This document shows, in pieces, positions 18,201-25,503 of a DNA stretch of 64,000 bases (the first letter of the stretch is position 1; every line of letters starts with the position of its first letter). The notes below the pieces were generated by a model. That model did not search any database. It saw only the letters and a program-made list of their open reading frames with translations, and was not told the origin of the DNA. Location of the stretch: positions 62,001 through 126,000 of the forward strand of contig JBGCFR010000017.1 of the NCBI GenBank assembly GCA_045107045.1, written 5' to 3'. Source of the DNA: Putridiphycobacter sp045107045 (lineage in GTDB: Bacteria; Bacteroidota; Bacteroidia; Flavobacteriales_D; Crocinitomicaceae). The translations under genes were made by a program, and so were the position numbers.

Positions 18201-19061
18201 GATGCGGAACCTATTGTTTTAGAAATTGATAAGAAGTCAACTTTTTGTCGAATTGCTGGTTTTCAAAATGGAAATGGATATTTAAAAGTATTTCCGAGTG
18301 GAGGAGCTGGTAACTATAGTTTATTATGGGAAAACTTGCAGACAGGTGAAACTTCCAATGTTGTTCAGTGGGGGGCCTTAAACCCTGGAGATTATAAAAT
18401 ATCTGTTTTAGATAATAACAACTGCTTAGTTACAGATACTGTTACCTTAGATTCTGTTAATGTAGTTGCTGATTTTACAATTACTTCAGACGATTTTGAA
18501 GGCCAAGGAGCCTTGGAGGGTACTGAACCTATAAATGTAAAGTTTCAGAATAATTCAGTTGGTTTTTCAGATGTTACAAATCCAGAGTCTGATACTGTTT
18601 TCAGTTGGAATTATGATGTTAAGAGCATTCCAGGAGCAGATTGGTTTTTCTCCTATAACTATAATGAGGTACTAGATACAACATATACTGGCGAAGGTGT
18701 TTTTCAGGTTTGCTTAATAGCTAAGAATTATAATGATTGTGGAGATACACAATGTGTTGATATTACCGTCCACAGACAACCACAGTTATTATTGCCAAAC
18801 GTGTTTACACCAGGATCCGAACCTAATAATACCTTTTTCTTTCCAAACGTTGGAATTAAAGAGTTTAAAGCGACTGTTTATAATAGGTATGGAGTTAAAG
18901 TATTCGAATTTATGGACATAACTGATCATTGGGATGGGACAAATATTAAAAACAATAAACCTTGTTCAGATGGGGCGTATTTTTACGTTTTTAAAGGAGA
19001 ATCAAATAATGGGATTCCATATTCTGGCGAAGGTAATATTACCCTCATTCGAGGAAAATAG
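15252..19061 (+). CDS. Large T9SS type B secreted protein with CUB-like, PKD and P domains
   Basis: The 1,269-residue product has a signal peptide (APKVLIIIFFTLSFSASSQ). Its N-terminal half differs from its paralogue. A CUB-like domain (~20-165, 'NITIYDGDD', 'GCLTIVFNSNDVGTGDF') is followed by a PKD domain (~180-270, 'WSWGDGTPNDT', 'HSFSNPGQYIVQLTVID'). A P-domain-like beta-sandwich follows (~305-480, 'VCVEMEHSFMGD', 'GTWNLLFTDLWASDDGSLPGWSINF' in general form). From residue ~551 it shares SprB-like repeats and the type B sorting domain with the previous protein. The domain mix suggests an adhesin or surface binding protein rather than an enzyme, since no catalytic domain is visible. The 132-nt gap to the previous gene has no terminator-like hairpin. 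Confidence 0.85.
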   Translation: MAPKVLIIIFFTLSFSASSQLSTNIVMNAANNNTTFNTCLGGLYDSGGTGANAPYQNNESYTVTICPNVPGDFMTLQWTVFNLNGTNTSTAPNQTNADNITIYDGDDILAPTLGTYYAGDLTPGDLFGATPSNPTGCLTIVFNSNDVGTGDFNAQVTCETPCDPPSANATILNSDNLSGDSIAVCVDEMISFQDNGSTAGPSGLFTLQKWVWSWGDGTPNDTLLSGASLSHSFSNPGQYIVQLTVIDDNNCVNLNATDLNVFVSTYPTFVPFPGDTTLCLGQSVELAAAPDNYEQTWSGFPAQIYDATNCMEDLTGIVQATTLVLTGFDPNVSLNNANPDVLSICVEMEHSFMGDFVLQVQCPTGQIMTLHQQGGGGVNLGNPVQGIIDCNDPATFGSPWTYCFDAVATDTWVQAVAAVTTIPNGGGGNSLVPGNYAPVDPMGFAALDGCPINGTWNLLFTDLWASDDGSLPGWSINFDPSLYPPATVFTPNIGSNSDSSYWSLNDPFIISNSPDLDTIIVTPTSAGVFNYTYTVSNNFGCTFDSTISITVNASPPPNITFIDDYIFACINQNNVNIAVDSIGGAFDPTAITYSWSPIPGNQDNINVTPTNVNNWYYLTVFDGCNSATDSVQVEIGIVEVDSISILPALGCAGQGTSSGSISVYPMAANWTYTLVGNGMVTGPQTSNVFNDLVGNLTYNLLATNPQGCILDTNIIVPQANATLNATLDPNALKNTLCFGSADGEAGIINIMGGINTPTAGPFNVTWTHADGTNVIGGQNIQLNGGDIVNTLYAGNWQVLVEEQNSGCAWSQTFTIGEADLLTTSVVSSDSICNGTATGSMNVFGYGGTGNYTVSVVDNLGNLVSTPGTSVAVGLAPGQYFYTLNDENGCEASGITSIVSRGEIMITFDQVNILCYGSDKGFVSITGAQNYAGSYNDLQFIWTPSITGGDGPGKIFESGMPPGTYVIEFQDTQGCISDTILTILDAEPIVLEIDKKSTFCRIAGFQNGNGYLKVFPSGGAGNYSLLWENLQTGETSNVVQWGALNPGDYKISVLDNNNCLVTDTVTLDSVNVVADFTITSDDFEGQGALEGTEPINVKFQNNSVGFSDVTNPESDTVFSWNYDVKSIPGADWFFSYNYNEVLDTTYTGEGVFQVCLIAKNYNDCGDTQCVDITVHRQPQLLLPNVFTPGSEPNNTFFFPNVGIKEFKATVYNRYGVKVFEFMDITDHWDGTNIKNNKPCSDGAYFYVFKGESNNGIPYSGEGNITLIRGK
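16902..19058 (+). repeat. Paralogous C-terminal cassette, copy 2
   Basis: This is the second copy of the 719-codon cassette, colinear with 12957-15113 and without net indels. The first protein carries one extra residue (Tyr) after the shared RGK end. Boundaries are set where protein similarity begins ('NPSVPPTIAFVDD' against 'NASPPPNITFIDD'). Confidence 0.85.
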
Positions 19062-19075
19062 AAATGATTAAAACT

Positions 19076-20101
19076 CTAAAAGTGTTTCCAACCTTGCGCC
19101 TTAATCTCCTGAACAGTTCCACCTTTTTCAACTATTTGCACACCTTCATTTTTGTTACTAAAGTGTCCAATAATTGAAAAGTGATTATTGGCCTTAATTT
19201 TTTCAAAATCAGTTTGCTTAATCGAAAATAGTAACTCATAATCCTCACCTCCATTTAATGCACAGGTTGAAGGTACAAGGTTGAATGTTCTTGCAGTATT
19301 AAATGTCTCTTGATCAATTGGTAACTTATCTTCGTATAATGTGGCTCCTAAATTACTAGCATTCGCAAGATGAAGTATTTCAGAGGCTAAGCCATCTGAG
19401 ACATCAATCATTGATGTAGGCTGAATACTTAGGTCCTTTAAAAAATGAATAATGTCTTTTCTTGCCTCAGGTTTTAATTGCCTTTCTAAAATATAATCAA
19501 AACCTTCTAACTCAGGCTGCATCTCAGGGTTGTCCTTATATACCTCTTTTTCTCTTTCAAGTACCTGTAAGCCCATAAATGCGCCACCTAAACTTCCACT
19601 AACAACAATTAAATCATTTTCTTTAGCTCCAGATCGATACGTAATTTCTTCTTTCTTTACTTCGCCTAGGGCGGTAATAGAAATAATTAATCCTGATGTC
19701 GAAGAAGTGGTATCACCACCAATTAGGTCTACTTTATACAATTCACATGCAGTTTTTATACCTTTATATAGCTCTTCAATTGCTTCAACAGAAAAACGAT
19801 TAGATATGGCAATTGAGACTGTGATTTGAGTAGCATCACCATTCATAGCATAGATGTCTGATAAGTTAACCATAACTGCTTTATAACCCAAATGTTTTAG
19901 GGGTGTATACATTAAATTAAAATGAACACCTTCAACTAACATGTCGGTAGACACTAACATGTATTTATCTCCACAATCAATAACAGCACTATCATCACCA
20001 ATACCTTTTATGGTTGTTGGATGCAAATTTTCAAAATCTTTAGTGATTTGATCGATTAAACCAAACTCACCTAATTTTTCTAATTCAGTTCTATTGCTCA
20101 T
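19076..20101 (-). CDS. thiL: Thiamine-monophosphate kinase
   Basis: The 341-residue protein belongs to the ThiL/PurM superfamily and phosphorylates thiamine monophosphate to thiamine pyrophosphate in the cytoplasm. The motifs are 'GIGDDSAVID' near the N-terminus, 'VSTDMLVEGVHF', 'LIGGDTTSS', 'IDVSDGLASE' and 'LNGGEDYELLF'. The length is normal. No other thiamine gene is nearby. It converges on the T9SS gene with a 14-nt gap and is probably transcribed alone. Confidence 0.95.
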   Translation of the reverse strand: MSNRTELEKLGEFGLIDQITKDFENLHPTTIKGIGDDSAVIDCGDKYMLVSTDMLVEGVHFNLMYTPLKHLGYKAVMVNLSDIYAMNGDATQITVSIAISNRFSVEAIEELYKGIKTACELYKVDLIGGDTTSSTSGLIISITALGEVKKEEITYRSGAKENDLIVVSGSLGGAFMGLQVLEREKEVYKDNPEMQPELEGFDYILERQLKPEARKDIIHFLKDLSIQPTSMIDVSDGLASEILHLANASNLGATLYEDKLPIDQETFNTARTFNLVPSTCALNGGEDYELLFSIKQTDFEKIKANNHFSIIGHFSNKNEGVQIVEKGGTVQEIKAQGWKHF

Positions 20102-20117
20102 TATTGAATGTTTTTTG

Positions 20118-20125
20118 CAAAGTTA
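20118..20125 (-). promoter_or_regulatory. Bacteroidota-type -7 element for thiL
   Basis: Read on the minus strand this is TAACTTTG, an exact TAnnTTTG match, ending 16 nt upstream of the thiL ATG (20101). I found no TTTG -33 box at the usual 19-21 nt spacing. Support is the consensus and position only. Confidence 0.35.
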
Positions 20126-20313
20126 ATACATCTTGACAATAACAGCCTACCGGTCACAATTTCATTGTGTCTTTAGTTTAAGTTAATTCATGTAAAATAA
20201 TAACCTGTTTTTGCAAAAAATGCAAAATTGAGGATGTAGTAGCGAAATTCAATTATTAGGAACGAATCTTTTTGATGAATTTTGTCCTATAATTAATATT
20301 AAACAAAAGAATT

Positions 20314-20484
20314 ATGAAAAATAGAATTAAAAAACAAATTGTTTGGATTTTACCAATCTTTACAATGGTATGTTCATTTTTTTATATTGGTGTTGCCGTT
20401 GAAAAAAATGTTGAATTATTAAGTCAAAACGACGCGAATGTAAGTCAAATCGCTTCCTCTCTAAAAACAACAATAATTAAATAA
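20314..20484 (+). CDS. Small single-pass membrane peptide, unknown function
   Basis: This 56-residue open frame (MKNRIKKQIVWILPIFTMV...) runs from ATG at 20314 to TAA at 20482-20484. It has a positively charged start (KNRIKK), one hydrophobic helix (about residues 9-29) and a polar tail with no clear motif. It lies alone between the divergent thiL gene and the hairpin at 20489-20523, which is well placed to end its transcript. No family is recognised. The charge-hydrophobic-polar layout suggests a small inner-membrane protein. Chance occurrence cannot be excluded. Confidence 0.5.
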   Translation: MKNRIKKQIVWILPIFTMVCSFFYIGVAVEKNVELLSQNDANVSQIASSLKTTIIK

Positions 20485-20488
20485 AATA

Positions 20489-20523
20489 AAAAGAGCCAGC
20501 AGTCTAGTACTGCTGGCTCTTTT
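20489..20523. terminator. Bidirectional hairpin terminator between small ORF and fumC
   Basis: The stem AAAGAGCCAGCAG / CTGCTGGCTCTTT with a 7-nt loop (TCTAGTA) is flanked by A-runs and T-runs on both sides. It lies 5 nt after the small ORF stop and about 20 nt beyond the fumC end, so it can terminate both converging transcripts. Confidence 0.9.
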
Positions 20524-20543
20524 ACTCACGTAATTTTGATTTC

Positions 20544-21938
20544 TTATAATGAACCAATCATTTTTTTTGGGTCTACCCAATTATCATATTCTTCAGCCGG
20601 AACATAGCCTAGTCTGATGGCTTCCTCTCTTAAAGTGGTTCCATTTTTATGTGCAGTATTTGCAATTTCAGCGGCTTTATAGTATCCGATTTTTGTATTT
20701 AATGCGGTTACAAGCATCAGTGAATTATTTAATAACTCTTCAATTCGTTTATAGTTAGGCTCAATGCCTTGAGCGCAGTGCTCATCAAAAGAGGCACATG
20801 CATCTCCAATCAATTCGGCAGATTGCAATACGTTATAAGCCATCATTGGTTTGAATACATTTAATTCGTAGTGACCTTGAGCACCTCCAATTGTAACCGC
20901 TACATCATTTCCCATTACTTGGGCGCAAACCATTGTTAAGGCTTCCGCTTGAGTTGGGTTTACTTTTCCTGGCATAATTGAAGAACCTGGTTCATTTGCA
21001 GGAATAATAATTTCTCCAATTCCTGACCTAGGTCCAGAGGCCATCAATCTGATATCGTTTCCAATTTTATTTAAGGATACAGCCAATTGCTTTAAAGCAC
21101 CATGCGTTTCTACAAGTGCATCATGGGCGGCTAAAGCTTCAAATTTATTGTCAGCTGTAATAAAAGGTAACCCAGTAAATTCGGCAATATATTTTGCCAC
21201 CAAAACATCATAACCTTTAGGCGTGTTTAGTCCTGTGCCTACAGCAGTTCCGCCAAGGGCAAGCTCAGATAAATGTGACAATGTATTCTTTAGAGCCTTA
21301 ATTCCATGATCTAATTGTGACACGTATCCGGAAAACTCCTGACCTAAAGTTAATGGTGTAGCGTCCATTAAATGAGTTCTTCCAATTTTAACCACATCTT
21401 TAAAATCATTCGATTTAGACTTTAGAGTATTCCTTAACGCTTCAATACCAGGAATCGTCTTTTCAATGATCATTTTATAACATGCAATATGCATTCCAGT
21501 AGGGAAGGTGTCATTCGAAGACTGAGACTTATTTACATCATCATTTGGTGACAATGTTTTTTCTCCTTCTCCAATTTTATGCCCTGCCAATTCATGTGCC
21601 CTATGAGCTATCACTTCGTTTACATTCATATTCGATTGTGTTCCTGAACCTGTTTGCCAGATAACTAAAGGGAATTGATCATTCCATTTATTGGCTAATA
21701 TTTCATCACAAACGGCAGCAATAGCATCTCGTTTTTCAGTTGGCAACACTCCTAATTCATTATTTGAATAGGCAGCGGCTTTTTTCAAATAGGCAAAACC
21801 ATGCACCACTTCCAAAGGCATACTAGCTGATGGGCCTATTTTGAAGTTATTCCTTGAGCGTTCAGTTTGAGCACCCCAATATTTGTCGGCTGGCACTTTT
21901 ACTTCTCCTATTGTATCTTTTTCAATTCTGAAATCCAT
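20544..21938 (-). CDS. fumC: Class II fumarate hydratase
   Basis: The 464-residue enzyme interconverts fumarate and malate in the TCA cycle. The fumarase/aspartase signature GSSIMPGKVNPTQ starts at G318, with S319 and S320 on the mobile catalytic loop. 'TGSGTQSNMNVNEV' and 'GRTHLMDATPLTLGQE' mark the substrate-binding regions. The length matches FumC, and the 'MNVNEV' and 'HLMDA' blocks favour FumC over aspartase. It is a single-gene unit bounded by the terminator at 20489-20523. Confidence 0.95.
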   Translation of the reverse strand: MDFRIEKDTIGEVKVPADKYWGAQTERSRNNFKIGPSASMPLEVVHGFAYLKKAAAYSNNELGVLPTEKRDAIAAVCDEILANKWNDQFPLVIWQTGSGTQSNMNVNEVIAHRAHELAGHKIGEGEKTLSPNDDVNKSQSSNDTFPTGMHIACYKMIIEKTIPGIEALRNTLKSKSNDFKDVVKIGRTHLMDATPLTLGQEFSGYVSQLDHGIKALKNTLSHLSELALGGTAVGTGLNTPKGYDVLVAKYIAEFTGLPFITADNKFEALAAHDALVETHGALKQLAVSLNKIGNDIRLMASGPRSGIGEIIIPANEPGSSIMPGKVNPTQAEALTMVCAQVMGNDVAVTIGGAQGHYELNVFKPMMAYNVLQSAELIGDACASFDEHCAQGIEPNYKRIEELLNNSLMLVTALNTKIGYYKAAEIANTAHKNGTTLREEAIRLGYVPAEEYDNWVDPKKMIGSL

Positions 21939-21971
21939 GTTTTGCTATTTGATGTTTAAAAAATTAATATA

Positions 21972-21979
21972 CAAAAGTA
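21972..21979 (-). promoter_or_regulatory. Bacteroidota-type -7 element for fumC
   Basis: On the minus strand this reads TACTTTTG, an exact TAnnTTTG match, ending 33 nt upstream of the fumC ATG. No convincing -33 element accompanies it. Confidence 0.35.
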
Positions 21980-22106
21980 AGCATAGTTTTACTTTTTTTA
22001 ATGGATTTAAAAAGACGAATTATATTGAGAAAAATCAGAAAAAAATTATCTACAACAGTGTATCAGAATAAAAAATCCTATTATATTTACGGAAAAATTA
22101 GACAAC

Positions 22107-22274
22107 ATGGTTTTTGGTGCAACTTTAGGAACAGCTTTATTTTTAGTGATTGGTTTAATGGCCTTTTGGCTACTAGCTTTCTTAATGGGGTTTGCAATTC
22201 CATTTTGGGTGACTATTGGAGCAATGCAAATGTTGCGCCCCAAACGATTAACTGATCAAGAAGCAGAAGATTAA
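22107..22274 (+). CDS. Small hydrophobic membrane protein, unknown function
   Basis: This 55-residue frame starts MVFGATLGTALFLVIGLMAF and continues as an almost unbroken hydrophobic stretch (about residues 5-42), enough for one long or two short helices. It ends in a charged tail (RPKRLTDQEAED). It is followed after 18 nt by a strong terminator (22293-22320), which supports it as a real gene. A longer overlapping frame at 22001-22255 has cysteine- and tryptophan-rich composition unlike the neighbours and is rejected. No family is recognised. Confidence 0.6.
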   Translation: MVFGATLGTALFLVIGLMAFWLLAFLMGFAIPFWVTIGAMQMLRPKRLTDQEAED

Positions 22275-22292
22275 TTCTACTATATTATATTC

Positions 22293-22320
22293 AAAAGGGA
22301 AACTAAGTTTCCCTTTTTTT
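22293..22320 (+). terminator. Terminator after the 55-residue membrane protein
   Basis: GGGAAAC (22297-22303), loop TAA, and GTTTCCC (22307-22313) are followed by seven Ts. Flanking A/T runs lengthen the stem. Confidence 0.88.
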
Positions 22321-22392
22321 GTGCTTTTACTTTTCAAATTTTAGTCAACTCATGTAATTAATTATCTTTATGCAGCGACAAATAATATTAGA

Positions 22393-23421
22393 ATGCAAAA
22401 GTTAGATATTCAAGAAGCCTTACTACAAAAAGTAGAAGCAGCCCTTCCGGAAAACGAAAAATTAGTGGATGTTATAATGGATCTTCTAAATGTTAGCATG
22501 GATGCTGCTTATAGAAGAATGAAAGGGAAGGTGGCGCTAACCATATTTGAAACGCAAATACTCCTTGATGCGTTTGATTTAAGTCTAGGTAATTTAGGTA
22601 GCTATAAAAAAGATAAGATTATATTTGACTATAAGCCATTATCAAGAATTAATTTCAATTTTGAAAGTTACATAACTGGACTTAGAGATAGTTTAAGCGA
22701 AATTAAAACCTTAAAAAGCCCAGAACTATTTATTAGTATTAATGAAACTCCTGTATTCCAATTATTTAACTTCCCTCATTTAACTCGGTTTAAGTTCTTT
22801 TTTTGGGCAAAATCATATTTGCAAATCCCAGAGTATATCAATGCTAAATTTAAACGAGAAAAAATTGATAAGCAAGTGCTTTCAATTGGTATAGAAGCAC
22901 ATAATATATACATGTCAATGCCAAGTACAGAGTTATATTGTTCTGAAACTTTAAAAGGGATTTTAAAACAGATAGAATATTACTATGATTCAGGTGTTTT
23001 TGAAGATCCTGAATATGCAATTGAGCTATTAGATAATGTATCAAGTTTAGCAAAGCATATTAGTCATCAAGCTGAAGTTGGTCATAAATTTGTGTTTGGA
23101 AATGAGCCAAATTCAGCTGAGCAAACTAAGTTTAAGATGTTTATGATTGATACATATTTACCTGATAATACCTATTATGTGAAGCATGAAAACGGGGCAT
23201 TGACCTATTTTTCACATAATATTATGAATTTTATTATGACACAAAACCCGGATTACAATTCTGATACTAAAATGATTTTAGATCGGTTAATTGATAATTC
23301 TAATCAAATAAGCGAAACAGGGATTAAAGAAAGAGCTAAGTTTTTTAATGCTATGGAAAAAGCAATTGATCAGTTAAGAAAGAAAATTAGATTTTCGATT
23401 CAGCTGAATGATGCAGAATAA
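22393..23421 (+). CDS. Divergent HTH-containing protein, unknown function
   Basis: The 342-residue cytoplasmic protein has an N-terminal segment (~20-65: 'LVDVIMDLLNVSMDAAYRRMKGKVALTIFETQILLDAF') that reads like a degenerate XRE/BetR-type helix-turn-helix. A ~270-residue helical region follows with no recognised motif. This architecture occurs among uncharacterised Bacteroidota regulators, but I cannot name the family. It is a single-gene unit between two hairpin terminators. DNA binding is an inference from the N-terminal pattern. Confidence 0.6.
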   Translation: MQKLDIQEALLQKVEAALPENEKLVDVIMDLLNVSMDAAYRRMKGKVALTIFETQILLDAFDLSLGNLGSYKKDKIIFDYKPLSRINFNFESYITGLRDSLSEIKTLKSPELFISINETPVFQLFNFPHLTRFKFFFWAKSYLQIPEYINAKFKREKIDKQVLSIGIEAHNIYMSMPSTELYCSETLKGILKQIEYYYDSGVFEDPEYAIELLDNVSSLAKHISHQAEVGHKFVFGNEPNSAEQTKFKMFMIDTYLPDNTYYVKHENGALTYFSHNIMNFIMTQNPDYNSDTKMILDRLIDNSNQISETGIKERAKFFNAMEKAIDQLRKKIRFSIQLNDAE

Positions 23422-23452
23422 AAAAAAGCAAGTCTCAGACTTGCTTTTTTTT
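23422..23452. terminator. Bidirectional terminator
   Basis: AGCAAGTC (23427-23434), loop TCA, and GACTTGCT (23438-23445) form the stem, with A-runs before and T-runs after. It sits between the HTH gene and the convergent gene ending at 23466 and can serve both. Confidence 0.88.
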
Positions 23453-23465
23453 ATTGAGTTTATTT

Positions 23466-23897
23466 TTACGCTTGCTTGTCCTCATTTTTTTTTGGCAAAT
23501 AACTCCAAACAATGAATAGTAGAATAGCGCCTAAAATTACTTTGCCACCCATTTTATTCCATAGAGACAAAGGACTTCCTTCAAATTTAGCATCATGATT
23601 TTCTGTTAAATATGTTTTTTCTTCATCCGTTAAATCATAATATGTGTCTTCATTATCATTAACTAAACAATATTCACCTTCATAATTCCATAATGGTATC
23701 CAAACAATATTAATTTGCTTATATCTATAACCAACATTTAGAGGAGCCTCATCTTCTCCATAAAATTCTGTTTCGGCTGGTAAATCAACTGTTGTTTCAA
23801 TATATTCACATGGGAAGCATACTGGAATTCTTGCTTTAGCATTCAATGAATGGTTGACTATAAATAGCATTAGAGTCGAAAAGATCATTTTTTTCAT
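23466..23897 (-). CDS. Exported membrane-anchored protein, unknown function
   Basis: The 143-residue product has a signal peptide (MKKMIFSTLMLFIVNHSLNA), a ~85-residue acidic extracytoplasmic part with three cysteines (the first two in 'PVCFPCEY'), and a C-terminal membrane helix (~118-134). It ends with a basic/polar tail (PKKNEDKQA). The layout implies a periplasmic domain tethered by the C-terminal helix. I recognise no family. It is divergent from the CsgG-like gene, and the 205-nt gap contains an imperfect inverted repeat at 23998-24030. Confidence 0.65.
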   Translation of the reverse strand: MKKMIFSTLMLFIVNHSLNAKARIPVCFPCEYIETTVDLPAETEFYGEDEAPLNVGYRYKQINIVWIPLWNYEGEYCLVNDNEDTYYDLTDEEKTYLTENHDAKFEGSPLSLWNKMGGKVILGAILLFIVWSYLPKKNEDKQA

Positions 23898-23997
23898 AGT
23901 TAATCGTTTTAGTTAGACAGCTAATTTGGGAATAATTATTTAGAAAAGAAAAGAAAAGGTATAATATAGAGGGCTGAATGATTATTAGTATTGAATG

Positions 23998-24030
23998 AAT
24001 TCATTTTCGCATTTTCCGCAAAAATGAATT
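23998..24030. repeat. Imperfect inverted repeat in a divergent promoter region
   Basis: AATTCATTTTCGC (23998-24010) and GCAAAAATGAATT (24018-24030) pair over 12 of 13 positions around a 7-nt spacer. On the minus-strand transcript the remaining pair is G-U. It lies between divergent start codons and 42 nt upstream of a -7 element, so an operator is possible. No regulator can be named. Confidence 0.4.
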
Positions 24031-24071
24031 TTACTTGCAATATTCAATTTAATTCGGCCCTATGATGTCCG

Positions 24072-24079
24072 TAATTTTG
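24072..24079 (+). promoter_or_regulatory. Bacteroidota-type -7 element for the CsgG-like gene
   Basis: TAATTTTG matches TAnnTTTG exactly and ends 23 nt before the ATG at 24103. A -33 TTTG at proper spacing is not evident. Confidence 0.38.
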
Positions 24080-24102
24080 ACATAACAAATAAAAACAATG
24101 TT

Positions 24103-25350
24103 ATGAAAAATTTATTATTAATACTGACCTTACTAACTAGTTTATGGTCTTTTCAACAAACAAAAAGTAAACCAACAATTGCTGTTGCTAATCCTAATGT
24201 AGAGGGATTAAGTTTAACCCCAACATTAGCAGCTAAATTAATTCAATTGGAACTGATTAAACTGGATAAGTTTTCAGTTTATGATGAGTTTGATATGGCT
24301 GAAGTAATAAAAAATGATTCGGACTTTGCAGCAAATTGCTTTGGTATTTCATGTCTATCTAAAATGGGAACTAAGTTAAATGTAGATTATGTTGTTTCCG
24401 GCAGTTTTAATGGATTAGGTAATAAAATTGCCATTTCGTTAAAATGGATTGATATAAAGACTGGGACTTTACATAAGTCTATGGTGCGTGAATTTGATAA
24501 TCAAGAAGCTGAAATTCAAAGAATGATTGAGGTATTACTTAAAGAAATGACGGGAGCTGAAATTGATAATGTTCTAGCAGATAGACTTAAATTTAATAAT
24601 GAAATAATTACTTCAAACAATTTAGGAAGAGTAAATAATTCCGGACCGCGAATTGGTTATGCTGTTATGGTTGGTGATTTTAATGAGTTTGCCACTCGAC
24701 CAACAAATCAAGGAGGTCTAGATATTTTTCCAGGTGTAAGCATGATCGGGTATCAAGTAGAAAAACAATATGTCGGAACTGAGAATTTTTCTGCATTGGT
24801 TGAAGGAATTTTTAATGTGTCGGGCCTAGAACAAGGGCAGTTCATACCTTCTATTACGTTGTTAAATGGATTTAGATTTGGAAAAGCTGGTTGGGAATTT
24901 GCATTTGGACCTGGTTTTGGACTTAAGAAAGTGTCTCAAGGTTTTTTTGATAAGGACAATCTGTTTGGTAAAGGAGCAGGTGCGTACTTTTCGCAAAGAG
25001 ATTGGGCAAACTATGCCACTGATAATTTTCAAAACACGACAGATTCAACTTATTATGATGACAATGGTAATTTTACAAGTCCATCTCCTGATGGGGTAGC
25101 CAATGACAGAGGCACTGAGGACCCAGGATCATACATTTATAAAGAAAACCTTGACAGCAGAGGTGAGTTCAAGGTTAATACCACTTTCCTATTTGCTTTC
25201 GGACGAACCTTCCAGGCAGGAGCACTGAACATACCAGTTAATGTATTTTATTCATCTTCAAAAGGAGGTGGTTTGACGGGTGTATCAATAGGTTTTAATG
25301 TCATTACTAACAAAGCAAGAATTAATACCGAAAATGATCCTTTTAATTGA
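24103..25350 (+). CDS. CsgG/TolB-like domain joined to a probable outer-membrane beta-barrel
   Basis: The 415-residue product has a signal peptide (MKNLLLILTLLTSLWSFQQ). An alpha/beta domain of ~150 residues follows ('PTIAVANPNVEGLSLTPTLAAKLIQLELIKL', 'DYVVSGSFNGLGNKIAISLKWIDIKTG', 'LLKEMTG'), with the pattern of the CsgG/FlgO/TolB N-terminal fold. From ~residue 180 to the end there are alternating strands rich in Gly and aromatics ('GYAVMVGDF', 'GWEFAFGPGFGLKK', 'GVSIGFNVIT'), suggesting a beta-barrel. I know CsgG-like domains as assembly or secretion accessory proteins. The fused barrel is my inference. There is no lipobox cysteine. Confidence 0.6.
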   Translation: MKNLLLILTLLTSLWSFQQTKSKPTIAVANPNVEGLSLTPTLAAKLIQLELIKLDKFSVYDEFDMAEVIKNDSDFAANCFGISCLSKMGTKLNVDYVVSGSFNGLGNKIAISLKWIDIKTGTLHKSMVREFDNQEAEIQRMIEVLLKEMTGAEIDNVLADRLKFNNEIITSNNLGRVNNSGPRIGYAVMVGDFNEFATRPTNQGGLDIFPGVSMIGYQVEKQYVGTENFSALVEGIFNVSGLEQGQFIPSITLLNGFRFGKAGWEFAFGPGFGLKKVSQGFFDKDNLFGKGAGAYFSQRDWANYATDNFQNTTDSTYYDDNGNFTSPSPDGVANDRGTEDPGSYIYKENLDSRGEFKVNTTFLFAFGRTFQAGALNIPVNVFYSSSKGGGLTGVSIGFNVITNKARINTENDPFN

Positions 25351-25379
25351 TGGTTGCTAATCGTTTGTAGTTTAACCAG

Positions 25380-25409
25380 AAAAGTCAGACAGTCAATGTC
25401 TGACTTTTT
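25380..25409 (+). terminator. Terminator after the CsgG-like gene
   Basis: AAAGTCAGACA (25381-25391) and TGTCTGACTTT (25397-25407) form an 11-bp stem with a 5-nt loop followed by Ts. It is 30 nt after the stop codon. Confidence 0.9.
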
Positions 25410-25503
25410 GCGTTTTTTGCAAATCATTTTATCTACTGTGTAATTCAATTACTAGAACCGCTAACATGTCAGTAAATTTGTCTTGTTACAAGATAGGATC
25501 AAG

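Noticed and set aside
12957..19058. Mobile element or direct repeat explanation for the shared cassette
   Set aside because: Nucleotide identity is too low at silent sites for recent transposition, there are no inverted ends, and both copies keep reading frame and sorting domain.
22001..22255. 84-codon frame overlapping the 55-residue membrane peptide
   Set aside because: Its composition is odd, it starts in a region resembling intergenic DNA, and the 22107 frame has a membrane-protein layout and better end placement.
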